This document shows positions 12,754-25,070 of a stretch of DNA of 64,000 bases, piece by piece. Positions within the stretch are counted from its first letter, which is position 1, and the number at the start of each line of letters is the position of its first letter. The notes beneath the pieces were generated by a model. The model made no database searches, was not told where the DNA came from, and was given only the letters and a program-made list of their open reading frames with translations. Both the position numbers and the translations under genes were made by a program. Source of the stretch: Pleurotus djamor (taxonomy: Eukaryota; Basidiomycota; Agaricomycetes; Agaricales; Pleurotaceae); contig JAPEVF010000054.1 in NCBI GenBank assembly GCA_029747585.1, forward strand, positions 1 to 64,000, in the 5' to 3' direction.

Positions 12754-13600
12754 ATGGTACGCGTTTCTGAGCGTGTTTCCTGATTATTTCTCACTGAAAT
12801 CACCTAGGCTATCTTCAGTCGCGTCGATCTCGAAGCCCAGAGTCTTACTGACGACGAAATCGACAGACACAGTGTCAGAGCACTCATCCGAGACCTATGT
12901 GCGCGTGGAAATACCCACAGCGCGGTCATGAAGTTTCCCAATGAAATACTGTCGCGTATCTTCACGGAATACAAGACGATTGTCGACGCGTCCGGCCTCA
13001 AGACTCGAACCACCATCGAGTACCTGCTCCTGCTACTGAACCTGACGCGTGTCCGCAGTTGTTGGCGTCAGGTAGCTCTGGACACCGCGTTCGTAGTCCG
13101 TATGGTCGAGAAGCACCCTGGATCGGCACAGTTGGGCTGCAGAGTCGCTCAAACGATCCAAACGATCCAAACGATCCAAACGGTCGCCTCTGACGGTTTG
13201 AAGTCTTGGCTCTCTGGGAACCGTCTGCCCTCCCAAAACTCCAGAAGACCTCCTCTCTACGATCATGGACGCATCGACGCGTTTTCAAGACGTCGACATC
13301 CGGCTTATCGTAGCCGAACGGTAATACCACACCGACATCAAGTTCAATTTCGCGGACATGATGCTGGCTACGTGTGATCATAGCGATAGATTCACGATTA
13401 ACTCCCTTGGTCTTTGTCCGCCATTTAGTCGCTGCTCGGAGTCCGTTCACGGCCCACAGGTCTGGGGTGCTGCTTTGGTGTAATATCTCGATGGCACCAT
13501 TCCTCGAAACCCTTGAACGCCGAAGGGAGCAGGGTCGGATACTCGACGAGCCACGGTTCCAGGGACTGTTCCATGTAGAATGAATAACTTGGGGCCGGGG
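12754..13600 (+). pseudogene. Degenerate F-box gene copy
   Basis: ATG (12754-12756) is followed by a 51-nt intron (12757-12807) and then an exon encoding AIFSRVDLEAQ, the linker to an ARGNTHSAV segment, and KFPNEILSRIF, the F-box core. After CWRQVALDT the frame departs from its paralogues. Paralogue-like sequence returns in another frame further on (ASTRFQDVDIRLIVAER, near 13270-13320) and is then stopped by TAA. A 9-bp unit (AAACGATCC) repeated about three times near 13150 adds Gln-Thr-Ile repeats absent from the other copies. This is best read as a broken tandem copy of the neighbour starting at 13744. Confidence 0.75.
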
Positions 13601-13743
13601 CATAAAAACCCCCGAGTCTAGTAAGCGCTCACGACCGCCACTTGATGCTGAACTAGCTTGAACCAAAATCAAACTGCCAGGAAACTTCGAGCGTCACTCT
13701 CCTTCCACGCGTTTCCTACCTCTAAGAACAAGGATTATAACGA

Positions 13744-15476
13744 ATGGTACTTCCCAATGCCCATTTCCCTGTTCTAAGCTAACACCCTTCTCACACCAGG
13801 CCATCGTCTCGCAATCTGATATCGACGCCATCAGTACGATCGACGCAGAAATTCTCCGGTATACGCAGCTCATCACCGCGTTACGCAATCGAAGAAACTC
13901 GCACATCGCGATCTCCAAACTTCCCAATGAAATCTTGTCTCGCATTTTTGTCGCCTGCAAGATAGCTGCGGCCATAGCTGCGGACGTGGAGGACGACCAG
14001 GATAACCTCCCCACGTTGCTGACCTTGACCAGCGTGTGCCGTCAGTGGAGCCACGTTGCCCGGGATACCTCTGATCTCTGGTCGACGATCTCGCTTTCCA
14101 GGCCTGGTTGGGTAGCTGAAACTTTCCGACGTTCAAAGCAGGCACCGCTGAGGATCGTTGGTCCTCTGGTGAAGTTTTGCCGTGATCAAGGTCGCAGAGA
14201 TCTGTTAGCGACAATCCTCTCAGCAACTCCCCGGTTTGTGGAAGTTGACCTTACGGTTGCTTTCCACCTCCCCGCCCAGTACTCACACGAAATGTTCGAT
14301 TTACTTGAAAAGTATGGGAGTCATCCTGCTCCCCTTCTTCAAGGCTTGCGATTAAGCTACGAGTGGTATGACCGAGACGATGACAGACTCGTCATGGAGG
14401 GCTTCCCACCTGTCTTGATCAACCTACCATATATCAATGTGAAATCCCTTCAATCCATGACACTCAAGAATATTGTTCCAACCACCGTCCCCACCATGCC
14501 ACGCTTGACGGTTCTCATCATCGAAACCTATGGCTTCCAAAGTGAAGAGGAAGATGAATCATATCTATCCGTGCGAATAGCGCTCAACATTCTGCGAAAT
14601 ACGCCCGTGGTCGAAACAGCATCCCTTGCCATCGTTTCCTCTACCACCTCCGCCCTTACTACACTCACAGATTCTCCACCCATCCTTCTGTCATACCTTT
14701 GGAAGCTATCTATAGTCACCACAAATACGATCGAGTCCGTCATGTTCTCTCGTCTAGACCTCCCAGCCTTACGAGAAACCTCCATATCGTACGTGAACGA
14801 TGCAGACGATCCAGGCCTCCAAGCTGGCGGAGATCTATCCCACCTTCAGCTTCAAGTGTCGCGTAGCATTCCCTCTGACATCGAAAACCTCAAAATTACT
14901 GCCAACACCGAGCCTCTCCAGAAGGCAGGAGCAGAATACAAACTTCGGATTGCTGAGGACTCAAACATCGGCCGTCATTTATTTGAGCTCGTCTTTCTTG
15001 AACCCCCAGTAACAGATCAACAAATCAGCATTTTCCAAGCGCTTCCACTTGGAAGATTAACAAGTCTTATCATTGGGATGCAAGACTATGATGAAGCCGT
15101 CGCCTGGTCTGCTGTCATCCCACTTCTTGTTCACCTCAAGCACATTACCATTGACACGGCTCACATCCTTCGCCTACTTGCATCCTCGCCCAACGGCGGC
15201 GACCCTCAAAACACAGTCTGCAACCCCGACCTAGAGACAGTAACATTTGAGAGGAATGCTCTGGAATCACTGGACGAATGGGCTCTCCTCATCTCCATCT
15301 GCGGTTTTCGTCACGATCGTGGAAAGCCAATTCAGCATTTGACCGTGGAAATGGTCGGCTGGCAACACAGGCGGTACGCTACGCAATTATCGCGCCTTGT
15401 GAAGAAGCTTGAGATGTCGCCAGATCGTGGGGCGATATCCGACAGTGACGAATCGATGACTGGTGATTCAGAATAA
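13744..15476 (+). CDS. F-box-like protein
   Basis: ATG at 13744-13746, a 53-nt intron (13747-13799), then one exon from 13800 to the stop; 559 residues. The N terminus (AIVSQSDIDAISTIDAEI) leads to a short helix, RRNSHIAI, and the F-box-like motif KLPNEILSRIF at about residues 37-47, followed by VCRQWSHVARDTSDLWSTI. The remaining ~450 residues are leucine-rich, with repeated strand-helix patterns but no annotated repeat. The C terminus ends in an Asp/Glu/Ser-rich tail (SDSDESMTGDSE). It is the best-preserved member of the family here and serves as the reference for the truncated copies at 12.8, 17.4 and 30 kb. It probably acts as an SCF substrate receptor. Confidence 0.85.
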
Positions 15477-15803
15477 CATGGGAGATCTGGGAAGTCTTGT
15501 AGAATATTGATAACTTGAGAGGGGGTGTGGTGAAAATATAGTCAAGCACACAACGCGCGATCGCGAGAGTCGAAGGAGACGAGCTGACAGAGGCCGGGAA
15601 CTGTCCGACTTTGGAAACAGCCACAACGGTGCACGTAATTTACGGATCGCCACATTGATAACGTTGACCGTCAACCATCGTAGCCAANCAGCCTCATCCC
15701 GATTGGAGTTGAAAGAAGAGAAAAAAAATTAACACTAAAAGGTAAACGAATTGGAACGAATACGTGAAGTGCCACCCACCACTCCGTCGATACTTGATTC
15801 ACT

Positions 15804-17480
15804 CTAAAGAACCACACTATTAGCCTCGTCCACTTCCCCCAGCACTTCGTGCACGTTCTCGTGTCTGGGTGTCAAGCTAACACGGAATGGCATTGGCGTG
15901 CGTCCAGAGAGACCCTCGTATTCGTTGAGGGAGATGGGTTCGCCAGGAACGCTGTCGAAGTTGAAAGACCAGAGGAGTCGGGAGATCGACAGGAAGAGTT
16001 CACGTTCGGCGATTACTATCGCTGGACAAAGACGTCGACTATCATGCGCGGGGGAGTCAGTAGTTGACTTGAGGCCGAAAGCTCTGAAGGAGACTTACCC
16101 GGCCCCGAACGCCCAATGGTCTCTGTTTTGTGGGTCGCCTTGCTTCGCTGACTCAGAGGCACTGAGGTCGTCCCCGAGATACCGATCAGGGTTAAAAGAC
16201 CACCTTCAGAAGGATAGAGGAAAAGGTCAGACGCGAAATGCAAAGAATCCAGTCAAATTCCTCACGGATCTGGGTATCTCTCTTCGTCGTGATGGAGAGC
16301 ATACACATTCAAGATCATCACCGTGTTCTTCGGGATGAAATATCCGTTGTAGACGAAGTCCTCGTCAGAGCAATGGGGAGTACCCATCCAAAATGGTGCG
16401 TGGACGCGTAATACCTGTCATGGAACGACAACCCCCATCAATCTAAGTCCGGACATCATCATTGTTTTGGTAAGTAAGATAACCCACCTCTTTCAGAATC
16501 GCTCGGCAATATGGTAGCTTGGATTCGTCAGCAGCAGTTGGCCAGGTATCCCTTCCTATGACACGATCGAGCTCTTCATGAGCTTTAGCAGCGATGTGTG
16601 GGTGCGAAGGCATCAACGCGAGGAACCACTCAATGATACCAGAGGTCTAGTAAAGCACACGAAAGACCAAATAGAGTAGAGTAAGTGATCACCATTATCA
16701 TTCAGGATCTCAAAAAANCGCACCGAGTGGACACCTCCTGTCGTAAACGCAATGAAGAGGAAACACATATCTTCCCAGGTAAGTTTCTCCTCTTCTTGAC
16801 ACAGCAGCATTGTTTTGACAAGGTAGTCGGATAATTCTTCGCCGGCTTCGAGACTCTTCTTGACGCGCTGGATCAAAGCGCCGTAGACATTGAGGAAGTC
16901 ACTGTGGAGTTTCTGGGCGCGAGAACGGGCGGTGGTTGGAAAGAATTGTAGGATTTTGATGAAATCAGTGGCGTTCGTCCATGGGCCTATGTGTTCCGTA
17001 TGAGTAGCTAGGAGAGAGACACGGAACCGCAATTGCGGCTGTGAAACACATACCCGTCAGTTGCATAAATTCCATCCCCAAGCGGATTGCCTCAGCCACC
17101 AAAGGGTCAGAGGCAGATGGTGTCCTCGTCCCCAGCGCCAAGGTAAGCATCATACTATTCCCTTTTCATGAGAATGTGGGAATGTGTCCAGCAGCGAGAG
17201 GCACATACTTGAGAGCGAAACGTCCAGCGAAGCGTGCTGGGTTGACAGGTACCTCCCCTTTTCGTGACTCGCTGTACAGCGATGAAGCCAGGATGTGCGT
17301 TTCGTAGTCGATAGTGTCGGTGAAGGCGTCGACGGCTTTCGTATTTAATAGCCACATGGCAATCTTTCGATGCTTCCTCCTAAAGATCGAATTTAGCAGA
17401 TTGTCTCGCTCAAATGGATCGAGAAAGCGTACCACATATCATTATACTTCGATCCCGTGATTGCCCCGCGTAGCCTTCGT
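15804..17480 (-). pseudogene. Cytochrome P450, C-terminal part only (5' end missing)
   Basis: Minus-strand exons begin at about 17475 with a segment ending GSKYNDMW, spliced over a 53-nt intron to RKHRKIAMWLL, and continue through DYETHILASSLY, FMQLTG, PWTNATDFIK and TWEDMCFLFIAFTTGGVHS (I-helix region). They go on through ESKLPYCRAILKE (the ExxR helix is represented by this area) and DRYLGDDLSAS to the haem loop FGAGRRLCPAIVIAEREL with its Cys ligand. The stop is at 15804-15806. Reading frame and splice sites are intact across the retained part, but roughly the first 100 or more residues, including the membrane anchor, are missing. Upstream sequence is instead an F-box gene. A single N at 16718 falls in an intron. 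Confidence 0.75.
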
Positions 17481-18300
17481 CGAACATATGCGATTGTTTG
17501 ATGTTGAGGATGAGATGTGTTAAGCAGGGCATACTTGGTACTGCGAATGGGACGATATTCTTGAGGTTCATCGTACGAAGGGACCTCATATCCGACCACG
17601 GGAACCGGATCAGCGTAGGTCCAAAGCCATAGTACACCTCCGCGATCGATTCGTCGTCGGGCATGCCCCCAAAATTGTGTTGAGGCCCTTCATATGCGAT
17701 GTTTAACGTTCGGAGGAGAGGGGACGGATCTCTTGTGTACTTTTGGAGGAGATTTAAAGGGTCCCGCGGGCGGTGTGGATGGTCAAAGGAGGTGACCATA
17801 AGGTCGAGTTTCACAATCCTGGGCGTTGCTGAGAGGAGCTTGGAGAGAAGGAATTCCGATTTTTCATCGAAGCAGAGGTTCGCCAAAGGCCCAATTATCG
17901 TCAAGGGAGCCTGCTTTGACCGCTGGAATGCTTCAGCCACCCATGCGCGCTGATGAAGCGATATGGTCGACCACAAGTCGGGGGTCTCCAGAGCGACGTG
18001 ACTCCAACGACTGCATACGCTCTTTAAAAGCAGAAGCGTAGTGATGTTGTCTTGATTGCGAGTTTCCTGTCGTGCCACATCCGCAGCTGTCTTGAAAATG
18101 CGAGATAGGAGCTCATTGGGGAGCTTGTTGATGGCGATGTGGGTGTTTCGACGCGTACCGAGAGCTCTGATGAGGCGGGTGTATCTGAGAATCTCCAAGT
18201 CGATGGCATTGTTCGCTTCGACATCGGCTTGCGTGATGAGGCCCTAGTTTGAGACGGATGTTGGTTGAAGATCAGGAAAGGGGTTGAGCGAACATACCAT
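17410..18300 (-). pseudogene. F-box-like gene, 5' half only, truncated at a P450 junction
   Basis: ATG at 18300-18298, a 54-nt intron (18244-18297), then an exon reading GLITQADVEANNAID, RRNTHIAI, KLPNELLSRIF and WSHVALETPDLWSTI, closely similar to the gene at 13.7-15.5 kb. Similarity stops near MPCLTHLILNIKQSH at about 17.48 kb. From there the DNA is cytochrome P450 in a different frame, and the F-box frame ends at a stop at 17410-17412. The product would be about 280 residues instead of about 550, keeping the F-box but losing the C-terminal half. It could still be expressed as a short F-box protein. Confidence 0.75.
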
Positions 18301-19900
18301 TGCTGCTGCTAAAAGTCAAAATCGAGCACAGTACCCGGAGTTCAGCTGTTCAATCTAAGGGAGGATGTTTCCTTCGTTCAGTTCCTAGGACAAGAAAGAG
18401 ACGGGGGACAAGAGCAATCGCGGTTCTGTTGTTTGGCAGGTGGTTTAGATTATAAGGGGCCTCTAAGCGCTCGTTGAGTCAGTTTTGACAACGACCGGCG
18501 CTTCCTTCACGTTTTGAACCAACCATGTCTGGACCAAGACAGTCGCGTTCGTCAGTCGCATATTCCTCTTGTCCGCTGCCAAGCTCAACCATATCGAAAC
18601 GTCGAGCTACTTGCAACTCCGCGCTACCAAAAATTGGGTCATCTGCGCTGTTGGGAATCGCCATCATCCATGGGCATTGGGACTTGAATTGCGTAAGTTC
18701 GCTGGCAGCACTTTTCGTAGTTTCGGTTCTCAGGTCGAATAGTACAGGTGCAGGCTTCTAGCTTCTATTCTACCCGGCAGGTAGTGCCAGCCTGACCTTG
18801 TCGCGTCTCAAGTACACGATGGCAGGAGAGCCAGGACCAGCGAGGCCGTCCCAAAGTGTCCCAATCAATGGAGGAACTTAACTCTTAGTTGGCCGTGCCA
18901 CAGATATCGGTTGTTTCTTGTTTCGTTGTGCTTGGGTAACCAGTGCGTCAGCCTCATTTCAATTCCTCTCTCTCTCTTTCTGACCTATGCTTGAAGGGGG
19001 ACACACGCACAGGCTTCATAATCGTCTGACGAACTTTGCTACAACTATACCTTGTTTTCCCTCATCAGCAACTGTTGTTGGCATCTTGGGATATCCTATA
19101 GAATGCACTTCGGACGGGTATGTAGAGTCTGGTAGTCAGACCGACGGTGTAGAGTAATGCTCGTCGTGGTTATTTTTATTGTCCTTTACGTCCCCTTCCA
19201 TTTTTGAGACGATACTGACGCGAGCTCTCAGGTAATTCCAAGTCGCTTGTTCAGACTCTATGAGCTCCTCCTTGTGCCTTCGTAGACTATTGAGTCTCTC
19301 GGGGGTGTTCATCTGGTTCTTTCCATAACGTTTTCAGTCTCAAAGAAGTTGACATCTAGGAGAATTGTCCTCCGTCATAGACCTCTGGAAGTATCGATTT
19401 GTTCCTCCGCCCCGATTTCCCCACAACCGCACATATCTACGAAAGCCTCTGGAGACCTGGACCGAGTGATAGAGAAGGGAACTGGCCGACTTGAGCCAAC
19501 GAAAGGAAGCTCCCATACTGCACCCATCATCCATGATCACGATCATTGGCAGCCTGATCATCTGACGACGGGTTTGAAAGCAAGAATGCTCAAGAAATCT
19601 CCGCCACGGCAAATCATCTTTTGCCCTCCCCTCGGAGTCTTTGTGACAGCTCCAAAACTCATATCGATGATCGTGCTCGTTCCCCGATGACGAGCTTTTC
19701 TCAGTCTAGAATGTATGACTGGCTCTGGAAGCAAGCTACAATCGCACGGATAAACACAAGAAACCGTTCGCGTCCCTTCATTGCGAACCCAAGCTTTGCT
19801 TAAATATGCTTTCGGTTCAGCTTCGACTCACTGCTCACACCTCAGACCTCCTCTAGAGTAATTTCTGTCCTCACTCTCAACGTCTGACTCGTTCATCGAT
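18301..19900. other. No recognisable gene; upstream regions of the flanking genes
   Basis: This holds the upstream region of the truncated F-box gene (minus strand) and of the DUF6593-type gene (plus strand), with short frames only. The 100 bases before 19901 are pyrimidine-rich, as in many fungal core promoters. Confidence 0.5.
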
Positions 19901-20754
19901 ATGTCGTCCTCATCGTCGTCCTATGGTCTCGCTTACATCCTTGAAGATATCACGGGGGTACTCTCCCCTTCATCCAACTCCGAGTTCGTCGATATCTACG
20001 GACGTATGCGGCTTCTCGTACGACGAACGATGCCGGATCGACCGGTCTATATGATCTTTAATACAACCAGCAATCGTACCAACACCAGCACAAGTACTCA
20101 AGGTCAAGGAAATACCGCACAAGCTTATAATGCACGCTCAAGTGCCGTGAGCCTGCAGCCGCTGATCGCTCTCGACTTTGGCTTGGGCCCGGGGTTGGGT
20201 GCCGCGATCGTCAGCTTTCCTTCTGGCGTTTCGGTGCCGATGAATAGTTACATGGCGAGAGCTATGGGAAGGTGAGTTTTTCTTCAAACACCCTTCGTCG
20301 CGGTACCAACTACAGCCTTCTTTTCCCTTTCTCTTCACAGCTCCAAGTCTCGAATTTTTCGAGCATCCGATGGAAGCGAGTATTGCTGGACTCATCGTGG
20401 TCAGCGGGATCAAGAATGGGCCGTAAGTCCCCTAGCCTCAAGTTTCTCTCCATACCCTCCCTCGTGTTGGGTTTCTCACAGGCGTTTTCTTTCCTCTCCT
20501 TTAATCACAGTGCACCAATCAAGTGGGCCGGCTCGTGTCGTACTACTCCCTCAAACCCCTCGGCGAGCCCGCTTATTCTCGATCGTCAGGGTGCTCCTTG
20601 ACCATTGAAGAGGCGTATGTAAACCTCGCTGCGGGTAAGCCTCACCTACGCACCCACTTCATCAAAAGACTGACTGTTGACCGGGACCCTTTGTTTCTCA
20701 GAGTTCCTTGCGACATTTCTGATCATGCGACACATTACACTGAGCGGTCTCTAA
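19901..20754 (+). CDS. DUF6593-type basidiomycete protein
   Basis: Four exons (19901-20271, 20341-20422, 20511-20634, 20702-20754) join in frame to give 209 residues. The pattern fits the DUF6593 family of basidiomycetes, whose beta-rich fold is often compared with the Tubby C-terminal fold. The visible landmarks are an N-terminal ILEDITGVLSPS, then IYGRMRLLVRRT, a central LIALDFG, then FRASDGSEYCWTHRG, a QEW-A-CTN segment, SYYSLKPLGEPAYS and a C-terminal ATFLIMRHI. There is no signal peptide. The function of the family is unknown. Its N-terminal poly-Ser and the Asn/Thr-rich loop (about 50-70) look like flexible insertions. Confidence 0.8.
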
Positions 20755-22300
20755 TTCGCAGTAGTTTACACAAGTTTACAAGATCTGACAGATTTCTTCG
20801 TTCATGCTTTCCCCTCGCCCTTTATCTCGCATTTGTACTCTACGCTTACTTTGACATCCGTGCCTTATTTGTATACGATCTCTTTACCCTCTTAGTTCGA
20901 AAAATCCACGACCTCCCAGAGCCTGCGTCCCCATTGAACTTCGAACCAGGGATTGATAACGACGGTGATAACGACGGTCTACCTTCACCTTTTGAAGTTG
21001 ATTTCGCGGCGGTTTCAATGAGCTCTAGCCGAGCCTGAACAGAAGTTGGATGAGCACTTGATCATGGGTGGTGCCCTGAAACGATATGAGTAGGACGTAC
21101 CCTAGATAGGCACAGACGGTCCGCAAGCGCCTGGACTGCGGGGTTACTTCCAAGAATCTTGCTTCTCACGAACACGGAGGAGCTTCTGAAGGCTCGCACG
21201 CTTTGTTTCACGATACGTACCTTGTGTCTTCGGCCCTTAGCTGTGTGGCGAGAAATAGCCTGTCGAACAGAAAGATAAACCGGGGATTATCCCCATGGAT
21301 GCATGCGTCAAGGGAGTATGAGCGTTGAGAGACCTTAGCACGAATATTGACACGAATTCGATGGGCTTCCGTTCGTTCGTCAGCTCAATGACGCTGGTCG
21401 AATGGAAAAGCTATTATCCTAAGTGACTCAAAAGTGACTTAGGACATCGTCGGAACCTGAGTGGATATCGAGTCGATGGAATGGCGACACAACAGTCCAT
21501 CAAGGAGGACGCTGCCGAGGTGATGAGACCCTGAGTAGAGTAAGAACGGTCGCCGAGGAGAACACAACTGGAAGTCACATAAGGAGAAAAGGGTTTGGAG
21601 GAACGAACGAAGGCACACCTTATGATCTTAGTGCCGATCGTACTCGCCATTTCGGACTGAAAGGTCCACACGGACAGTGTAGGATTGATCACGGCTAGTG
21701 CTCGAAAGTAATTTCCTTTCCACAAGTCGTATACAGGAAGAGAGATATTTTCCTGTATCCGTGGGATAACAACTGGTCTTTCAGAGGTTTTCATCCGATT
21801 CATGAGCTTCTAGTGCAATTGTGAAGGAACGCCACGGTGTCTGATCAAAGTGTGTTTGACTCGGGAATCCGTGGTGTGCGTACTTAGACGAGTAGCCCGC
21901 TTGCTTGTGCGGACAGTTTTCGCCAAAATGATTTCTCCAGTGATGTGAAATAAGCAGCAACACGATGGTCGTATCCGAAGGGCCCGAAAAATGTGAAGCA
22001 GATGGAGACTCCTACTTAGAGACTGCTTGAGAACAGATGTCCCCCTCAGCTGTGAGCTTTGGAGAGCCAATTAGTGACACGGCTGACTGAGAATTTATAC
22101 TAGTCGCAGGTTCGTCTGCCAAGAGCCGCCGCCTTCTGGGAGGACTCCAACCCATAAGCAAGATAGCGAAATGAATATCTTCGAGTCTGTATAAGCCAGA
22201 GCTTCATTACAGTCTTCCGGGACTACCACATTATATTTTCTGCTTTCAAAGTCGCTCCTTGTAATGAGCATCGAACATCTCTGCCTGGTGAGTGGTTGGG
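20755..22300. other. No recognisable gene
   Basis: Only short or low-complexity frames occur. A minus-strand stretch near 21.4-21.8 kb is mildly hydrophobic (GLITSAASSLMD), but no exon chain extends it. The last part is the upstream region of the first MYND gene. Confidence 0.4.
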
Positions 22301-22319
22301 GGTCGATAAAGGGGGATAC

Positions 22320-22380
22320 AGGGACTGTCGGTGGGGCGTGGGAATCCCGCGGTTTGATCGTTGCGATGACGCGTCCCTCC
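22320..22380 (+). promoter_or_regulatory. Conserved upstream block of the MYND genes
   Basis: The bases before the first MYND gene contain GGCGTGGGAA, then CCCGC, TTGAT and GATGACGCGTCC in that order. The second MYND gene has the same order at 25835-25885 (GGCGTGGGAA, CCCGCC, TTGAT, GATTACGCGTCC). Both lie 25-100 nt before the ATG. ACGCGT is the core of the fungal MluI cell-cycle box, but that reading is only inferred. Conservation could simply reflect the recent duplication. Confidence 0.45.
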
Positions 22381-22403
22381 GTCCGCCGTTGGCAACGTCG
22401 ACC

Positions 22404-24549
22404 ATGAACTTCACCGCATTGTCGAGACTTTCCGAGCCACTCAAGGTCATTTACTCTACATCTTGTCTCAGTCAATGCATGCTCTGACTTTCCTTTCCTC
22501 TACCCCTAGTCCGCTGCGATCAAGGCAGCATCGGGGGAGTCGCTCGATGCCATCAAGGCTTTGGACATACATTTAACAGACTCTTCGGCCGACAAGCGGA
22601 GGCTCTTGGTTCTAATACTGGTACCCGTCGCACTGGCTGGGATCCCATTGAATTATCCATCCTCTCTGAGTGGTAATCCTGGATTACCCATCGGCGAGGA
22701 AATCATGTCTGCTGCGATATCACTCCATACTCTCGCCTTGTTATTGATGTCAAGTGAACACGAAACCATTCCAAAATTGAACCGACTCCTAAAGACTCGC
22801 TATGCAAGCCTATTCGGCTGGATGCTGTTCATTCAACGACACTTGTATCTCCCCGGCGTCGACTTCTTTGAACATTACGGCGACCAACCCGATATTCTCG
22901 CACTCAAAACACCCGAAACTCTCGTTGGTCTGCTATGCTTCATCAAAGAGTGTGGAGCCAGGGAGGGTATGGAGGTTTTCCAAGACGACCTCCTCCGAAG
23001 CTGCGTCTGCGAACTTTGGCAACGGTTGATCCCTGCTGACTTGGATGGATCGCACTGTCTCATCCGGGAAATAGTCTCACTCATTGTAAGTATGCTCGTC
23101 ATGGACGACCATCATGCCGGCGTCACGAGGTTTATTGACAAGTGTCTTGGACCCGTCGTCTTCGTGGAACTCATGCTGGCCGACCTGGAGATGACACATC
23201 AACAAGCTAAAGCAGATAGATGCAGGTCACCTGAAGTGTACGACTGCTTTCTACAATCAATGTGCACAATCTTGGGAGCACTGGGCTCGAGGTCCTTCTA
23301 CCAGCTTTCCGCGGACATTCCGGTTCCCATGCTGATTCGTCGCCTAACCGCTATGGTCAAATGGACTTTGAAAGACCGTCAACGACGCATTGAAGAACGC
23401 CAATCTGATGAGGAGGCACTCCAAAAAANTTGACGGCATCGTGGTGATGTATTGTCAGTTTATCTTCTGGTGCCCTGCAACCCAGGATCGCCTTCCGTGG
23501 TTGGATGTCCTCCAGTCGGGGATAATCAAAACTCTTCGCTTCAAAGTTCCCTCGTACAAATATATACCTCAGGACGACCCCGAAGCTGCGGAATGGACAC
23601 AGCGAACCTGTCTCGCGCTTATGTCATTATCAATCCACCTTCCAGCTGTCTTGCGCTACACCAAACGACTATACTCCCCATCCCCCGTTCCCTCGCTGAT
23701 GTCGTGGGGCAAACTCAATTCCGCACTACAGATCCAACTAAAGAATGATGAGATCTATCGCGAGATCGGTAGCACGTTTGACCAATGCGCCACGGTATGT
23801 TGTCAACTTCATTCATTGTCCACGATTACGACTGAATTCCATACTCTCAGTGTAAATCGAAGCCAGAAGATGCTTTGCTTCGAGTCTGCTCGGGATGCCA
23901 GGTCGTCAAGTACTGTTCAACGGCGTGCCAACGACAGGATCGCTCAGACCATCGGTCTACCTGTCACCTCCTTCACCTAAGCGGAAGTAAGTCTCCACCT
24001 TCCCTCCACCGACCTGAAATGCCTTTCTAACGACGACTCAACCCATCAGGTACGCATCCATTTATCCGCCTAAATAATGCGAAAGGCTTGATCATGCTTG
24101 CGTACCAAGAATCCGCATTTCGTCACCGCGCTGGCTTCTCTTCGATTGCGAGTAAAGCCCTCTCAACGCACTACGCCCGTCACCCAGACAAAATCCCGGT
24201 CGTTCATTACACCACTCACGCGTCCAGTAGACGAATTAGCGTCAAATCCCAAACCGATTTTCCTGACATCTTCAACGCCCATGCCTTTCGCGACCCCGCG
24301 TTCCTTCCCAAGTTCAAGGAACTCTACCTCTCCTCCAACAGCGGAAGGGAGTGTCTACCCCATTTCGTTGTGATATCACTGGTTTTAAATCCGATGATGG
24401 ATCAAACGCTGGATGTGTTGAGCTCGCTCGAGACGCTTACTCTTTGTGGGATTTTGGGGAGGGAGCATTGGGACGAGCCACCGCCGAGCTCGGTTTGGTT
24501 TGATTTGTGGGAATTACGGTACAACAGTAAAGCAGAGGATAAAAGTTGA
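22404..24549 (+). CDS. MYND-type zinc-finger protein, copy 1
   Basis: Exons 22404-22445, 22510-23794, 23851-23986 and 24050-24549 give 653 residues once a single N at 23429 (after six A) is omitted; keeping it shifts the frame. The first ~440 residues are helical and resemble copy 2 throughout (AIKAASG, FGWMLFIQRH, VCELWQRLIP, FWCPATQDRLPWLDVLQSG). The MYND finger is encoded across the second intron: C-x2-C (CATC), CSGC, KYCSTAC, then a final H and C (DHRSTC), at about residues 441-480. The C-terminal 170 residues end with EPPPSSVWFDLWELRYNS. MYND fingers bind proline-rich partner peptides. No SET domain is present, so methyltransferase activity is not expected. Confidence 0.85.
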
Positions 24550-25070
24550 AATTGAAACGTTCGTCTCCATGTATGATTTTTCGCGTACCTTCAGCCGGCT
24601 CGATATTGATGAGAGCGCTGATTGTCAATTTTATAGCACTTCTACCCGCTGGCCAAACTACTCCCCGAATAACACAATACTATCCGAAGAAATATTGTCT
24701 CCTCTGGTACTCATGCTCGAAAATACACGATGGCTCGCAATTTGTCTCGGAAGATCGCGGTCCCAGCATGGTCATCGCCAAACGCTAACTCTTGCTCTCC
24801 ATATCCAGTCCCTACGCCCTTCCTTACGTTTGTGGGTGCCAATAAGGGTGTACCCAAGTCTTTCATGCCCTCATAAATAATTCCTCGAAGGACTACAGTA
24901 TCACTGAAGCCCTTTGGCGTGTGGTTGGGATGATGACGTCACCAAGGATGGAAGCTGTACTCTATTGGAGACAAACAAACGTCTCTCAGCATCAAAAGCC
25001 CAAGGCAGCGCGTCTACTCTCTCATTGACGTTCTTTCTTTCCTCGCGAGCTCTCTCTTTCAATCGCCAAA

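Noticed and set aside
12998..13672. 224-residue minus-strand gene
   Set aside because: It lies antisense to the broken F-box copy, and its Gly/Ser/Phe repeats come from the 9-bp tandem repeat.
17410..17480. In-frame F-box/P450 fusion protein
   Set aside because: The F-box frame hits a stop at 17410 and the P450 exons use another frame; no splice site pair that I could see joins them in frame.
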